64,000 nucleotides of DNA from Frankineae bacterium MT45 (lineage in GTDB: Bacteria; Actinomycetota; Actinomycetes; Mycobacteriales; Jatrophihabitantaceae), in contig LT629697.1 in the NCBI GenBank assembly GCA_900100325.1, forward strand, positions 3,469,423 to 3,533,422, in the 5' to 3' direction. Each line of letters starts with the position of its first letter. The stretch's first letter is position 1. The notes below the pieces were generated by a model. That model searched no databases and was not told the origin of the DNA. It worked only from the letters and a program-made list of their open reading frames with translations. The position numbers were made by a program, and so were the translations under genes. Shown here in pieces: positions 50,884 to 60,182 of this stretch.

Positions 50884-51834
50884 TCAAGAGTTCGCGGGGC
50901 CAAATTCAGTTGCAGCAACGTCAGTGGAGACACGAGTGCCGGCCGTCCCGGCGAGCATCGCCTCGATGTCGGCCAGCGCGCCGATCGTCGCCGACTTACC
51001 GGTCGCCCGGGCGAAATCGCTGGCCGCCAGCATCTTGGGCAGCATCGACCCAGCGGCGAACTCCGACCGGAACTCCTTCTCGATCGCGTCTGGATGAGCC
51101 GCGCGAATCGCACGCTGGTCGGGTTGGCCGAAGTTAACGAATGCTGCCGGCGCGTCGGTGGCCAGGATCAGCGCGTCGGCGTGGGTATCGCGGGCCAGCA
51201 GGCCACTGGCGTGATCCTTGTCGATGACGGCCTCGACGCCCACCAGCTCACGCCCCTCTCGATAGGCGGTGGGGATACCGCCGCCACCGGCGCAGATCAC
51301 GACGCAGCCGCGTTCCAGCAGCCAGCTGATCGGAAAGCGCTCGAAGATGCGCCGGGGGGCCGGCGACGGGACCACCCGGCGCATGCTCGCGCCGTCCGCT
51401 TTGAAGGCCCAACCCCGCTCGGCGCCGAGCCGCTGCGCCTCCTCCGCGGTGTAGATCGGCCCGATCGGCTTGGTGGGATTGGCGAAGGCCGGGTCATCGG
51501 GGTCGACCTCGATCATCGTCAGCAGGCAGGCCAGGTGCTTGTCGAAGGGAAGGCGGTTCCCGAGCTCCTGCTCGATCAGATACCCAATCATTCCTTGGGT
51601 CTCCGCGCCGAGCACGTCCAGCGGAGACTCCGCCGCGTCCGGATAGGCCGCCTCCTCCAAGGCCAGCAGACCGATCTGCGGACCGTTGCCGTGCGAGATG
51701 ACCAGCTCGTGGTTTTCAGCGATTGGCGCGAGGCGATCGCAGGCTATGCGCACATTCTTTCGCTGGGTCTCCACCGACATCGGCTGCCCGCGCTGCATCA
51801 GCGCGTTCCCGCCCAGCGCCACCACAACTCTCAC
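50884..51834 (-). CDS. arcC: carbamate kinase
   Basis: 316 residues, GTG start. The nucleotide/carbamate site shows as [35 protein letters not shown] and [16 protein letters not shown]. It turns carbamoyl phosphate and ADP into ATP, ammonia and carbon dioxide, the energy-yielding step of the pathway. It is the first gene of the operon here (order arcC-arcA-arcB-antiporter). The upstream region holds short GC-rich palindromes but no convincing promoter. Confidence 0.95.
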   Translation of the reverse strand: MRVVVALGGNALMQRGQPMSVETQRKNVRIACDRLAPIAENHELVISHGNGPQIGLLALEEAAYPDAAESPLDVLGAETQGMIGYLIEQELGNRLPFDKHLACLLTMIEVDPDDPAFANPTKPIGPIYTAEEAQRLGAERGWAFKADGASMRRVVPSPAPRRIFERFPISWLLERGCVVICAGGGGIPTAYREGRELVGVEAVIDKDHASGLLARDTHADALILATDAPAAFVNFGQPDQRAIRAAHPDAIEKEFRSEFAAGSMLPKMLAASDFARATGKSATIGALADIEAMLAGTAGTRVSTDVAATEFGPANS

Positions 51835-52146
51835 TGTGACCGCCCGACCTGTGCGCCCATGACGCGTACGCCTCCACGTTTCGACGGCCGAAAGCTGCTG
51901 GCCAACAACACAAGAAGATTGTGGCTACGCCGCCGTCGGCCCGGCATCATCCCGTGAGGATGAAAGGCCGTCATCGGCCCAGGGCCTCCGGCAAGGCGAC
52001 CCCGGGCTGCGGCGACAGGGGGCCTTCCAGCAGACACCCGCAGGGTGAACAGCGGGTTACGAAGGTTCGGAACTGGTGCCGCTGCCCCGGCCCTCTCACC
52101 CGGTGCGCATGATCCATCCCGGGTCCGCGCCGGTGCAGCATGACGT
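51835..52146. other. divergent intergenic region with GC-rich palindromes
   Basis: 312 bases between arcC and the antiporter gene. GGCCG-TCAT-CGGCC (51966-51979) overlaps GGCCC-A-GGGCC (51976-51986). They might be sites for a redox or hypoxia regulator, but I cannot match them to a known consensus. No other gene or RNA is seen. Confidence 0.35.
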
Positions 52147-53424
52147 GTGTCAGTTGCCGCGATCGCCGCCTTCGCCGCCGTCGTGGTGCTTTATGTGATG
52201 GGGTCGGAGGTCCTGGACCGCTGGCACATCAGCCCGCCGATGGTCTTCGTCGCCGCCGGTGCCCTCCTCGGCCTGGTCCTCGAGCACCAGCCCGACCACG
52301 CCATGGTCCGTGGCCTGGCCGAACTGACGCTGGCCCTCGTGCTCTTCCATGATGCCGCCGAGTTACAGCCACGACAGCTCCGCTCCGACGCCGGCGTCTG
52401 CAGCCGGCTGCTCCTGCTCGCACTGCCACTGACGATCGGCGCCGGGTTCCTGCTCGGCGCGGTGATGTTCCCGAGCATCCACGCCTGGTTCATCCTGCTG
52501 CTCGGCGCCGCGCTGGCCCCGACGGATGCCGGACTCGGAGCGGCCACCGTCTTGAATCCGGTGGTGCCGGTGCGGGTGCGCCGAATCCTCAACGTCGAGA
52601 GTGGTCTCAACGACGGGCTCTGCACACCCATCGTGCTCTTCGCGCTGGCCTCCGCCGAGTCGGCCGGGCCGCAGCAGGCCTTCACCACCGCCGCGCGCCA
52701 GATCCTGCTCGGGGCGGTCTTCGGGATCGCGGTCGGGATCGCCGCCGGGATTGCCCTTTCGTGGTGCAGCCGCTCCGGTTATCTGCAGCCCGTCCTGCTA
52801 CCCATCGGTGCCCTGGCGGTGCCCGTCCTCTGCTACTGCGGGGCGGTGGCCGCCGGCGGCAATGGCTTCGTCGCCGCTTTCGTCGCCGGCACCGCCTTCG
52901 CCGCCGCCGCGGTGCACGAGAAGATACTGCACGGGACAGGCGATGCGCTGCACCTGACGGCGTCGGTCTCGACGGTGCTGGGGTACGCCGTCTGGTCGGC
53001 CTTCGGCGTGATCCTGGTGGCCCACCTCGACACCTTCGCGACCTGGACCGGCCTGGGGTATGCGCTGGCGTCGCTGACCGTGCTGCGCATGCTCCCGGTG
53101 GCGCTGGTGCTCCTCGGCACCGGGTTCGCCCGTCCGACCCGCTGGTTCATCGGCTGGTTCGGGCCGCGCGGGCTGGCGTCGGTGATCTTCGGCCTGATCG
53201 CCTTGGAGGATCACCCCGACGATCCGGACGTCCGTCGCGTCGTGGGGACGATTGCGCTCACCGTGCTGCTCAGCGTCGTGCTGCATGGCGCCTCAGCCGG
53301 TGTCGGCGCCGTGCGCTACGGCGCCTGGGCGAACCGGGCCCGCCCGACGGCCGAACTCGGCAGCGCCGTCACCCCGGTGTCGGGTCGCGGGACGAAACGG
53401 AACTGGCAGAGCAGCCGCCAGTGA
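52147..53424 (+). CDS. cation:proton antiporter (NhaP-like, CPA1)
   Basis: 425 residues, GTG start, about twelve membrane segments. The ion-site region LGAALAPTDAGLGAATV carries the conserved Thr-Asp, and LNVESGLNDGLCTPIVLF carries the E-S-G-x-N-D motif of CPA1 exchangers. GWFGPRGLASVIFGLIALED is the later R-G-L motif. It exports Na+ or K+ against protons and is probably linked to pH or salt balance. It is divergent to the arc operon, which makes ammonia and ATP, so a pH link is possible. Confidence 0.88.
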   Translation: MSVAAIAAFAAVVVLYVMGSEVLDRWHISPPMVFVAAGALLGLVLEHQPDHAMVRGLAELTLALVLFHDAAELQPRQLRSDAGVCSRLLLLALPLTIGAGFLLGAVMFPSIHAWFILLLGAALAPTDAGLGAATVLNPVVPVRVRRILNVESGLNDGLCTPIVLFALASAESAGPQQAFTTAARQILLGAVFGIAVGIAAGIALSWCSRSGYLQPVLLPIGALAVPVLCYCGAVAAGGNGFVAAFVAGTAFAAAAVHEKILHGTGDALHLTASVSTVLGYAVWSAFGVILVAHLDTFATWTGLGYALASLTVLRMLPVALVLLGTGFARPTRWFIGWFGPRGLASVIFGLIALEDHPDDPDVRRVVGTIALTVLLSVVLHGASAGVGAVRYGAWANRARPTAELGSAVTPVSGRGTKRNWQSSRQ

Positions 53425-53466
53425 TGCGGGCCCGTCTCGGCCTCCCGTGGGTACCCTTGATGTGCC

Positions 53467-53898
53467 ATGGACGTCCTCTGGCGTAGTGCGGCCGACCTGG
53501 TGATCGCGCTGCACTTCGCATTCCTCGTCTACGTGGTGATCGGCGGATTTGTTGCCTGGCGCTGGCGACGGACGATCGCGCTTCACGTCCTTGCCGCCAC
53601 TTGGGCGCTTCTCATCGTCACCACGAAAGTCGCCTGCCCGTTGACGATCGCCCAGGACGATCTGCGGCGTCGCGTCGGGGAGGGCGCAGACCGGGGTGGC
53701 TTCATCGATACCTACGTTCGCGGCGTCATCTACTCCGAGAATGCCCAGTCGGTGGTCCAGATCGGCGTCGCGATTCTGGTGGCCGGCTCGTGGATCGGCT
53801 TCCTCTGGCTGGCCCGCCGACGTCAACCCGCGGCTCCGCCGTCCCGCCAACTCATTCTGGCTGGACGAGGTGAACGCGGCCGTCGGCGGGAAGGCTGA
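53467..53898 (+). CDS. DUF2784 membrane protein
   Basis: 143 residues with about three to four membrane segments: DLVIALHFAFLVYVVIGGFV, then VLAATWALLIVTTKVACPLT and QIGVAILVAGSWIGFLWLA. The pattern with ACPLT and GFIDTYVRG is that of DUF2784. The C-terminal 25 residues are basic and polar. Function unknown. Confidence 0.85.
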   Translation: MDVLWRSAADLVIALHFAFLVYVVIGGFVAWRWRRTIALHVLAATWALLIVTTKVACPLTIAQDDLRRRVGEGADRGGFIDTYVRGVIYSENAQSVVQIGVAILVAGSWIGFLWLARRRQPAAPPSRQLILAGRGERGRRREG

Positions 53899-53936
53899 AT
53901 GGCAGGGAGCACATCGGCCAGAGCATCAGGAGAATC

Positions 53937-55192
53937 GTGACTGTAGACGGAATTTCGGACGCCATCGCCCGCGACGCGTATATCTACGCCTATTCGATGG
54001 ATGAGGCCTACAAGTTCCTTTACGAGACGACCATCGCCCCCGGCCTGGCGCTGAACGAATTCCAGAAGATTCGTCACCTGGCCGACGACACTTACACCGC
54101 GCACCCGACGATCAACAACGACACCCTGCATGTCATGGGGTGGCTCGACGTGGCGGCCGAGCCGATGGTGATCACAGTCCCCGACTCCGACGAGGGGCGC
54201 TACTGGATCCTGCACACGATGGACATGGGGCACTACACGAACGCGATGATCGGTTCCCGGACCCGAGGCCAGCGCGGGGGCGGTTTCTCTTCGCCGCCAG
54301 GGCCTGGAATGGCACGGTGCCTGAAGACATCACCGAGGTCATCCGCTGCGAGTCCGACATCGTAAAACTCATGGGGCGGATCATGACCGTCGACAAGCCC
54401 GGCGACCTGGAGGCGGCCCAGCAGCTCATGGACGGCTGGGCCCTGCAGACGCTCTCCGGCCACGAAGTCGAGGCCGTCCCGGCTCGGCAACAGCGTGACT
54501 ACCCAGATCCGTCCAAGACCAACTGGCTGCAGCGGGTCAACTTCGTGCTCGGCGAGGGCTCGATGGCCGAGGCGGACCGCCAGTGGTTGGACCAGTACGG
54601 CGTGATCGGGCTCCACCCGGGAGGGCAGGAGTTCACCGACGAGCAGGTAGCGGCCGCCGCTACCGGTGAGCGGCTCGGCTTGGCCCACATCGCCGAACTC
54701 GCCCCCACCCAGACCAACGCCGGGAAGCTACTCGGAACCCGCGAGGATCTCCAGGACGGGGCGCGCGACCTCTTCGCGGTCGGGACCTATCTCGGACAGT
54801 GGGGACTCCCGCCAGTCGAGTCGGTGTACATGCAGGCCGTCACCGGTTCGGACGGGAACCCGATCAACGGCAGTGGCGGGAAGCGGTACCGGATGAGCTT
54901 CCTGGCCCCGGATGTGAGCGAGTTCTGGTCGGTCACCGTCTACGGCTCCGACGACCGATTCATGGCGCACAACGCGATCAACCGGCACAGTCGCGGCGAC
55001 CGCACGCTAACCCCGGACGCCGATGGGATCTTCACCATTGAGCTGAGCGCTGATGTCGAGGCCAATCGCGACGCCCCGAACTTCCTCCCCATTCCCGAGA
55101 AGGACGCCTACCTCATCCTCCGCCTCTACGGCCCGAGCCAGGCCATCCAGGAGGGTGAGTACAGCATGCCCTCGGTCGACGTCGTCGACTGA
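53937..55192 (+). pseudogene. DUF1254/DUF1214 protein, frame-shifted
   Basis: The N-terminal part (SDAIARDAYIYAYSMDEAYK, LHVMGWLDVAAEPMVITVPD) is a DUF1254 domain. The rest (FLFAARAWNGTVPEDITEVI, then GLPPVESVYMQAVTGSDGNP and KDAYLILRLYGPSQAIQEGE) includes DUF1214 and lies in another frame. One base is missing in the five-G run at 54276-54280; six G would restore GQRGGRFLF and a 418-residue protein. The first frame otherwise ends at 54365. A homopolymer sequencing error, a phase-variable site or real decay are all possible. The family's function is unknown. Confidence 0.85.
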
Positions 55193-55211
55193 CGCCGCGC
55201 GCCGCCGGCCG

Positions 55212-55946
55212 CTACAGCTGCCCGGCTGGGCGGAGCAGGATCTCGTTGATCGCGAGCCGCCGCGGCCGGGAGAGGATGAAGGCGATGATCTCGGCGACGT
55301 CCTCGGCGGTCACCTCGGCTTTGTCGTAGAGCTGCTGGACGCCGCGCTTGGTGTCGGCGTGGGTGATGTGGGTGGGGAGTTCGGTCGCCACCACGCCGGG
55401 CTCGACCAGGGTGACCCGCACGTCGGGGAGCAGCTCCTGGCGTAGTGCCTCCGACCAGCCGTTCATGCCCCACTTGGTCGCGGCGTAGACGCCGTTGCCG
55501 GCGCGGGCTGTCCGCCCAGCGACCGACGAGATGTTGATGACGTCCCCGCCTCCGTCCTTGAGCTGATCGAGAAACACCTCGGTGGCGGTGATGGCACCGA
55601 GCAGGTTCACCTCGATCATCTGCCGGTAGTCCTCACGCTGGTCGGAGTCGAACGGGCCAAGCAGCATGACCCCGGCGTTGTTGACCAGCACGTCCGTGCC
55701 GCCGAGCTCGTCGCGGACGCGGGCGGCTGCGGCGAGGAGGCTGTCGCGATCGGTGACGTCGGCCTCCAGCGCGAGGGACCCGTTCCCCAGCTCGTCGGCG
55801 AGTACGTTGATGCGGTCCGCCCGGCGCGCGAGCAGCGCGACGCGGTACCCGTCGGTGGCAACGGCACGAGCAGTGGCGGCGCCGTTGCCCGATGAAGCTC
55901 CGGTGACGACGGCGACTCTCCCCTGATTTTCATTGGTCGCTGTCAT
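55212..55946 (-). CDS. short-chain dehydrogenase/reductase
   Basis: 244 residues from ATG 55946. The cofactor loop is TGASSGNGAATARA (an Asn replaces the common Ile/Leu), ARRADR suggests NADP(H), NNAGVML marks strand four, and the catalytic Tyr/Lys lie in YAATKWG. It is the last gene of a five-gene redox operon; only one base separates it from the preceding gene. Substrate unknown. Confidence 0.88.
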   Translation of the reverse strand: MTATNENQGRVAVVTGASSGNGAATARAVATDGYRVALLARRADRINVLADELGNGSLALEADVTDRDSLLAAAARVRDELGGTDVLVNNAGVMLLGPFDSDQREDYRQMIEVNLLGAITATEVFLDQLKDGGGDVINISSVAGRTARAGNGVYAATKWGMNGWSEALRQELLPDVRVTLVEPGVVATELPTHITHADTKRGVQQLYDKAEVTAEDVAEIIAFILSRPRRLAINEILLRPAGQL

Positions 55947-55947
55947 C

Positions 55948-56838
55948 TCAGGCCTCCGGGATCGGTCGACCGAAGTTGGCCAGCGTGATCGCCTCCGGTT
56001 CCGGGCCACCCCGCTTCCCCGTGTCGAGACCGTCGATGGCGTCGAGCTCGGCGTCGCTCAGGTTGAAGTCGAAGACCGCGAAGTTCTCGGCGATGCGCTG
56101 CGGCTTCGTCGACTTCGGGATGACTGAGCGGCCGCGCTGAAGGTGCCAGCGCAGCATCACCTGGGCCGGGCTCTTGGAGTGGGCGTCGGCGATGGCGACG
56201 ATGGTCGGATCCTCCAGCGTGCTGGAGTGCTCGCTGTCGCGGTAGAAGGTGATCCCGCCGATCGGAGACCAGGCCTGGGTGAGGATGCCGTGCTCGGCAT
56301 TCAGCGCTTGGACCTCTCGCTGCTGAAAGTAGGGATGCAGCTCGATTTGGTTCAGCGACGGCACAGTCTCCGCCTTCTCCAGGAGATCCGTCAGGTGCTC
56401 GACCATGAAGTTGCTGACGCCGATGGCCCGGACCTTGCCGTCCCTTAGCAGCGTCTCCAGTGCGCGGTAGGCCTCCAGCGTCTTGCCGAACTCTGACGGC
56501 AGAGCTTGGTGCAGGATAAGCAGATCGAGCTGGTCCACGCCCAGCTTGGCAGCGCTCTTGTCAAAAGCGTGGATAGTCTCGTCGTAGCCGTAGTCGCTGA
56601 TCCAGACCTTCGTCTCGAGGAAGATCTCGTCGCGGCCGATACTGCTGGCACGGACTGCCTCGCCGACCTCACGTTCGTTGCCGTAGGCGGCTGCGGTGTC
56701 GATGTGCCGGTAGCCGACATCGAGCGCCGCTGCGACTGCACTTCGGGTCTCGTCGGGCGGGGTCTGGAAGACGCCGAGGCCGATCGCCGGCATCTGAACA
56801 CCGTTGTTTAGCTTGATGTTTGGTACGTCGGTTGTCAT
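55948..56838 (-). CDS. aldo/keto reductase
   Basis: 296 residues of the AKR fold. The tetrad is visible: Asp in RHIDTAAAYGNEREVG, Tyr in the same segment, Lys in FLETKVWISDYG and His in LLILHQALPSE. The NADPH site is RGRSVIPKSTKPQRIAEN. The type is close to 2,5-diketogluconate reductases. It follows a second AKR gene of a different subfamily in the same operon. Confidence 0.9.
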   Translation of the reverse strand: MTTDVPNIKLNNGVQMPAIGLGVFQTPPDETRSAVAAALDVGYRHIDTAAAYGNEREVGEAVRASSIGRDEIFLETKVWISDYGYDETIHAFDKSAAKLGVDQLDLLILHQALPSEFGKTLEAYRALETLLRDGKVRAIGVSNFMVEHLTDLLEKAETVPSLNQIELHPYFQQREVQALNAEHGILTQAWSPIGGITFYRDSEHSSTLEDPTIVAIADAHSKSPAQVMLRWHLQRGRSVIPKSTKPQRIAENFAVFDFNLSDAELDAIDGLDTGKRGGPEPEAITLANFGRPIPEA

Positions 56839-56863
56839 TTTCGAACTCCTACGTTGGTGGTCT

Positions 56864-57880
56864 CTAGCGGCGGCGGGCGGCCGGGGTGAGTTCGGCCGCG
56901 CCGTAGCTGTTGTCGTCGGCGTTGAGCGTCACGCCCGGTGCCACGATCTCGTCGATGCGGTCAAGGATTGCGGTGCTGAGGGTGACGTCGGCGGCCGGCA
57001 ACTGGGACTCGAGTTGCTCCATCGTCCGCGGGCCGATGATCGCTGCGGTGACGCCCGGGTGATTGATCGCCCAGGCGAGCGCCAGTTCGATCAACGTCAT
57101 TCCGGACTCCTCGGCCAGTAGCGCGAGCTCCTCGACTACGTCGAGTTTCCGCTGATTCGCCGGGGTACTCATGTCGAACCGGGCGCGGGGGCGAGCGGCC
57201 GAGGTCGGCGCGCCGGGTGCATCGCGGCGCCACCGTCCGGTGAGCCAGCCACCCGACAGCGGGCTGTACACCAGCGTTCCCATGCCGTAGCGCTGCACCG
57301 TCGGGAGGACGTCCGCCTCGATACCGCGGACGAGGATCGAGTACGGCGGCTGCTCGGTGACGAACCGGGCGAGGTTGCGTTCGCGGGAGGTCCACTGCGC
57401 CTCGACGATCTGGCTGGCCGCGTAGGAGGAGGAGCCGATGTAGCGGACCTTGCCCTGACGGACCAGGTCGGTGAGTGCTCTGAGGGTCTCCTCGACGTCG
57501 GTCGTCGGGCTTGGGCGGTGCACCTGGTAAAGGTCGATGTAGTCGGTCTTCAGCCGGCGCAGCGAGTTCTCGACCTCCTGAATGATCCAGCGCCGGGAAG
57601 CGCCACCGTGGTTGGGGCGGTCGTCCATAGGCATGAAGAACTTCGTCGCCAGCACCACCTCGTCGCGCCGGCCGGCCAGCGCGTCGCCGACGATCTCCTC
57701 GGAGACTCCGCCCGAGTAGACGTCCGCCGTGTCGACGAAGTTGATGCCGGAGTCGAGGGCGTGATGGATGATCCGGATCGAGTCGGCGCGGTCATCGTTG
57801 CCCCACGGTCCGAACATCATCGTCCCGAGACATAGCGGGCTGACGGATACTCCGGTGCGGCCGAGCGGTCGGTACTCCAT
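56864..57880 (-). CDS. aldo/keto reductase, larger subfamily
   Basis: 338 residues. MEYRPLGRTGVSVSPLCLGT is the typical start of YajO/Tas-type AKRs; NFVDTADVYSGGVSEEIVGD has the Asp and Tyr, VVLATKFFMPM the Lys, and DLYQVHRPSP the His. The C-terminus has WAINHPGVTAAIIGPRTMEQ for NADPH. The gene lies between the AKR and CMD genes on the same strand. Confidence 0.9.
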   Translation of the reverse strand: MEYRPLGRTGVSVSPLCLGTMMFGPWGNDDRADSIRIIHHALDSGINFVDTADVYSGGVSEEIVGDALAGRRDEVVLATKFFMPMDDRPNHGGASRRWIIQEVENSLRRLKTDYIDLYQVHRPSPTTDVEETLRALTDLVRQGKVRYIGSSSYAASQIVEAQWTSRERNLARFVTEQPPYSILVRGIEADVLPTVQRYGMGTLVYSPLSGGWLTGRWRRDAPGAPTSAARPRARFDMSTPANQRKLDVVEELALLAEESGMTLIELALAWAINHPGVTAAIIGPRTMEQLESQLPAADVTLSTAILDRIDEIVAPGVTLNADDNSYGAAELTPAARRR

Positions 57881-57910
57881 GTGTTGCTCCTTCTCTGCGC
57901 TTTCGGTTCT

Positions 57911-58681
57911 TCAGCGGGTGAGGTCGTTGACGGCGGCGAGGCCGTTGAGCGTGCGGGGGTAGCCGATGTACGGCAGCAGCAGGGTGAGTACCGCCAGCAG
58001 CCGTTCGCGGGTATTGCCGACCTTGAGATTGCCGCTGACGTGCCCGCGCACCTGAGCGTCGGCGCCGCCCAGGGCGACCAGCATCGAGAAGGTCAGCAGC
58101 TCACGCACCGGCAGGTCGATGCCACTCCGCCCGACTGTGTCGCCGAAGCAGTTGGCGGCCAGGTAGCGCTGGAAGTGCACCTCATCGTCCGGGGTGTCGT
58201 TGAGACGGGCGGCTACCGCGTCTGCGCCGATGACGCGCCCCTGCACGGACTTGCCGTGTTCCAGGCGGGTCTGCGAGGTGGAGGTTGACTGCCCGGGCAG
58301 CGGGAGTTCGACTCCGGCGTCGGTGAGGATGTCATTCACCGCGTGCAGGTAGTCGTACGCCCGGGCCATCCCGACGCAGGCCACGGACTGATAGACGATC
58401 TCCTTCAGCTCGACCGGCTTCACGCCACCGTTGACCAGCGCCGCGGCGGCGACCACGCGGAATTCGGCCAGGCCACCGGCGGCCAGGATCGCAGCCAGCT
58501 GCACCATCAGCTGGGTGGGACGGCCGAGGGTCTCGTCCAAGCGGGCGGCGTCGGCGTAGACCTCGTCGAAGGCGAAGTTGTCGAAGTACTCGATCAGCTC
58601 GGGGTCGCTCTGCGCCAGTAGCGAGACACGCTCGCCGAAGAGTTCGTCATGGTTGTGCTTGGCGGTCGGGGTGACGGCCAT
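57911..58681 (-). CDS. carboxymuconolactone decarboxylase (CMD) family protein, two domains
   Basis: 256 residues with two CMD-like helical domains: about 60-130 (AAAALVNGGVKPVELKEIVY) and 165-250 (LLTFSMLVALGGADAQVRGH). The CxxC peroxidase motif of AhpD is absent; a single Cys is in QSVACVGMAR and another in AANCFGDTV. It may be a decarboxylase-like enzyme or a redox helper. It is preceded within 3 bases by the cupin gene, and CMD with cupin is a common pairing. Confidence 0.85.
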   Translation of the reverse strand: MAVTPTAKHNHDELFGERVSLLAQSDPELIEYFDNFAFDEVYADAARLDETLGRPTQLMVQLAAILAAGGLAEFRVVAAAALVNGGVKPVELKEIVYQSVACVGMARAYDYLHAVNDILTDAGVELPLPGQSTSTSQTRLEHGKSVQGRVIGADAVAARLNDTPDDEVHFQRYLAANCFGDTVGRSGIDLPVRELLTFSMLVALGGADAQVRGHVSGNLKVGNTRERLLAVLTLLLPYIGYPRTLNGLAAVNDLTR

Positions 58682-58684
58682 CAG

Positions 58685-59098
58685 TCAGACCCCTGCCGTG
58701 TTGTGGGCCGCCGAGTACTGCTCATCGGTGACCGGCTCGAGCCAGGTGGTGGCCTCGCCGCTGCCCGCCGCGTCGAGGATTGCGTAGTGGCACATCAGGT
58801 TCTCCCGTGTGCCGCCGTGGAAGTGCTCCTCGCCGGCCGGAGTCCAGACGCTCTCCCCGGCGCGGAGCACGACACTCTTTCCGTCGCGCGTTCCAACCAG
58901 CCCGACGCCGTCGGTACAGACCAGCAGCTGCCCGTTGACGTGGCTATGCCAGTTGGTCCGTGCTCCGGGTGTGAACCGGACGAGACCGCAGACCAGTTGG
59001 GAGGTTCCGTCCCCGCTGAAGATCGGGTTCATCCAGACATCGCCGGTGAAGTTCGACGCCGGGGTCTTCACGGTGGCGGTCTTGGGATTCTTCTCCAT
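58685..59098 (-). CDS. cupin protein, first gene of the redox operon
   Basis: 137 residues. Metal-site parts are GARTNWHSHVNGQLLVCTDG (two His) and GESVWTPAGEEHFHGG (His). VCTDGVG and WHSHVNGQ are typical of the small cupins fused to or paired with CMD proteins, some of which act as hydroxynitrile lyases. The start ATG at 59098 is set by the cupin length; the longer upstream frame would run through the shared promoter region. Confidence 0.85.
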   Translation of the reverse strand: MEKNPKTATVKTPASNFTGDVWMNPIFSGDGTSQLVCGLVRFTPGARTNWHSHVNGQLLVCTDGVGLVGTRDGKSVVLRAGESVWTPAGEEHFHGGTRENLMCHYAILDAAGSGEATTWLEPVTDEQYSAAHNTAGV

Positions 59099-59225
59099 GA
59101 GTGGTCCTTCCGTCGACGAGTCCGGTGACACCGGCCCGGATCCGGACACCGCGTCGCCGTGGCGTCCCGAGAACCACTCAACGCTAATCTTGCGGCGCTG
59201 GGGAGGGCCTGCTCTTACGGGTAAC

Positions 59226-59237
59226 GGTGGTACCTCC
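59226..59237. promoter_or_regulatory. possible operator in the cupin/MmyB promoter region
   Basis: GGTGGTACCTCC is a near-palindrome centred on GGTACC, between the divergent cupin and MmyB-type genes (59099-59270). It is short, so only a weak candidate for the MmyB regulator's site. Confidence 0.3.
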
Positions 59238-59270
59238 CAGAGGTCGGTGCTGTGACCTAACGTGGAGAGC

Positions 59271-60182
59271 ATGGACGCCGCCGACCAGCGCACACAGGTT
59301 CGAGAGTTTCTCGCCTCCCGTCGTGCCCGGATCACCCCGGAGCAGGCGGGACTGCCGGCCTTCGGCGGCAATCGGCGAGTGAAGGGACTTCGCCGCGAAG
59401 AGGTTGCCCTGCTGGCCGGGGTGAGCATTGACTACTACATCCGGATGGAGCGCGGGGACCTCGCCGGCGCGTCGGAGTCCGTTCTGGACGGTGTCGCGAA
59501 TGCGCTGCAGCTGGACGAGGCGGAGCGGGAACACCTCTTCGCACTCGCCCGCAGCGCCGGCCACCCGTCGCGTCGTACCCGCCCCGGCCCGAGCACGGTC
59601 CGGCCCGTCATCCAGCAGGTGCTCGACGCGATCACCGAGGCGCCGGCCTGGGTCCGCAATGCCCGCCACGACATCCTGGCCATGAACGCTCTCGCCCGTG
59701 CGCTCTACTCCCCCGTCCTCGACTCGGCCGTAGCCGGCGCGAGCGGCAAACGCGCCGCAAATACCACGAGGTTCGTCTACCTCGACCCGGCTGCTCGCGA
59801 ATTCTTCATCGACTACGACCGCATCGCGATGGATGCTGCGGCGATGCTGCGACTCGAAGCCGGGCGCAACCCGCATGACCGGGATCTGATCACCTTGGTC
59901 GGCGAGCTCTCCACGCAGAGCGAGCTCTTCCGCCAGCACTGGGCCTCGCACAACGTCAAGTTTCACCGCAGTGGCCGCAAACGACTCCGCCACCCCGCGG
60001 TCGGTGAACTCGACCTCTGCTTCGAGGCTCTGGAGCTGCCATCTGAACCTGAGCTCCGGCTCAACATCTATACCGCCGAACCTCATACTCCAACGGCGGA
60101 TGGGCTCAAGTTACTCGCCACCTGGGGCGCCACTCGGGAAGCTGATACCAGAGATTCTCGCGGCGCTCACGACGTACGTTGA
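59271..60182 (+). CDS. helix-turn-helix regulator with MmyB-like ligand domain
   Basis: 303 residues from ATG 59271, with GGAG at 59264-59267. The N-terminal XRE-type helix-turn-helix reads RREEVALLAGVSIDYYIRME, then RGDLAGASESVLDGVANALQ. The rest (about 110-270) is the MmyB-like PAS-type ligand domain (ILAMNALARALYSPVL, FIDYDRIAMDAAAMLRLEAG). In Actinobacteria such regulators usually control a divergent oxidoreductase gene set, as here the cupin-CMD-AKR-AKR-SDR operon. They probably bind a fatty acid or an aromatic. Confidence 0.88.
   Translation: MDAADQRTQVREFLASRRARITPEQAGLPAFGGNRRVKGLRREEVALLAGVSIDYYIRMERGDLAGASESVLDGVANALQLDEAEREHLFALARSAGHPSRRTRPGPSTVRPVIQQVLDAITEAPAWVRNARHDILAMNALARALYSPVLDSAVAGASGKRAANTTRFVYLDPAAREFFIDYDRIAMDAAAMLRLEAGRNPHDRDLITLVGELSTQSELFRQHWASHNVKFHRSGRKRLRHPAVGELDLCFEALELPSEPELRLNIYTAEPHTPTADGLKLLATWGATREADTRDSRGAHDVR

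Noticed and set aside
51966-51986. Firm call of a DosR box before arcC
   Set aside because: The palindromes do not match the mycobacterial consensus I know; listed only as a weak regulatory region.
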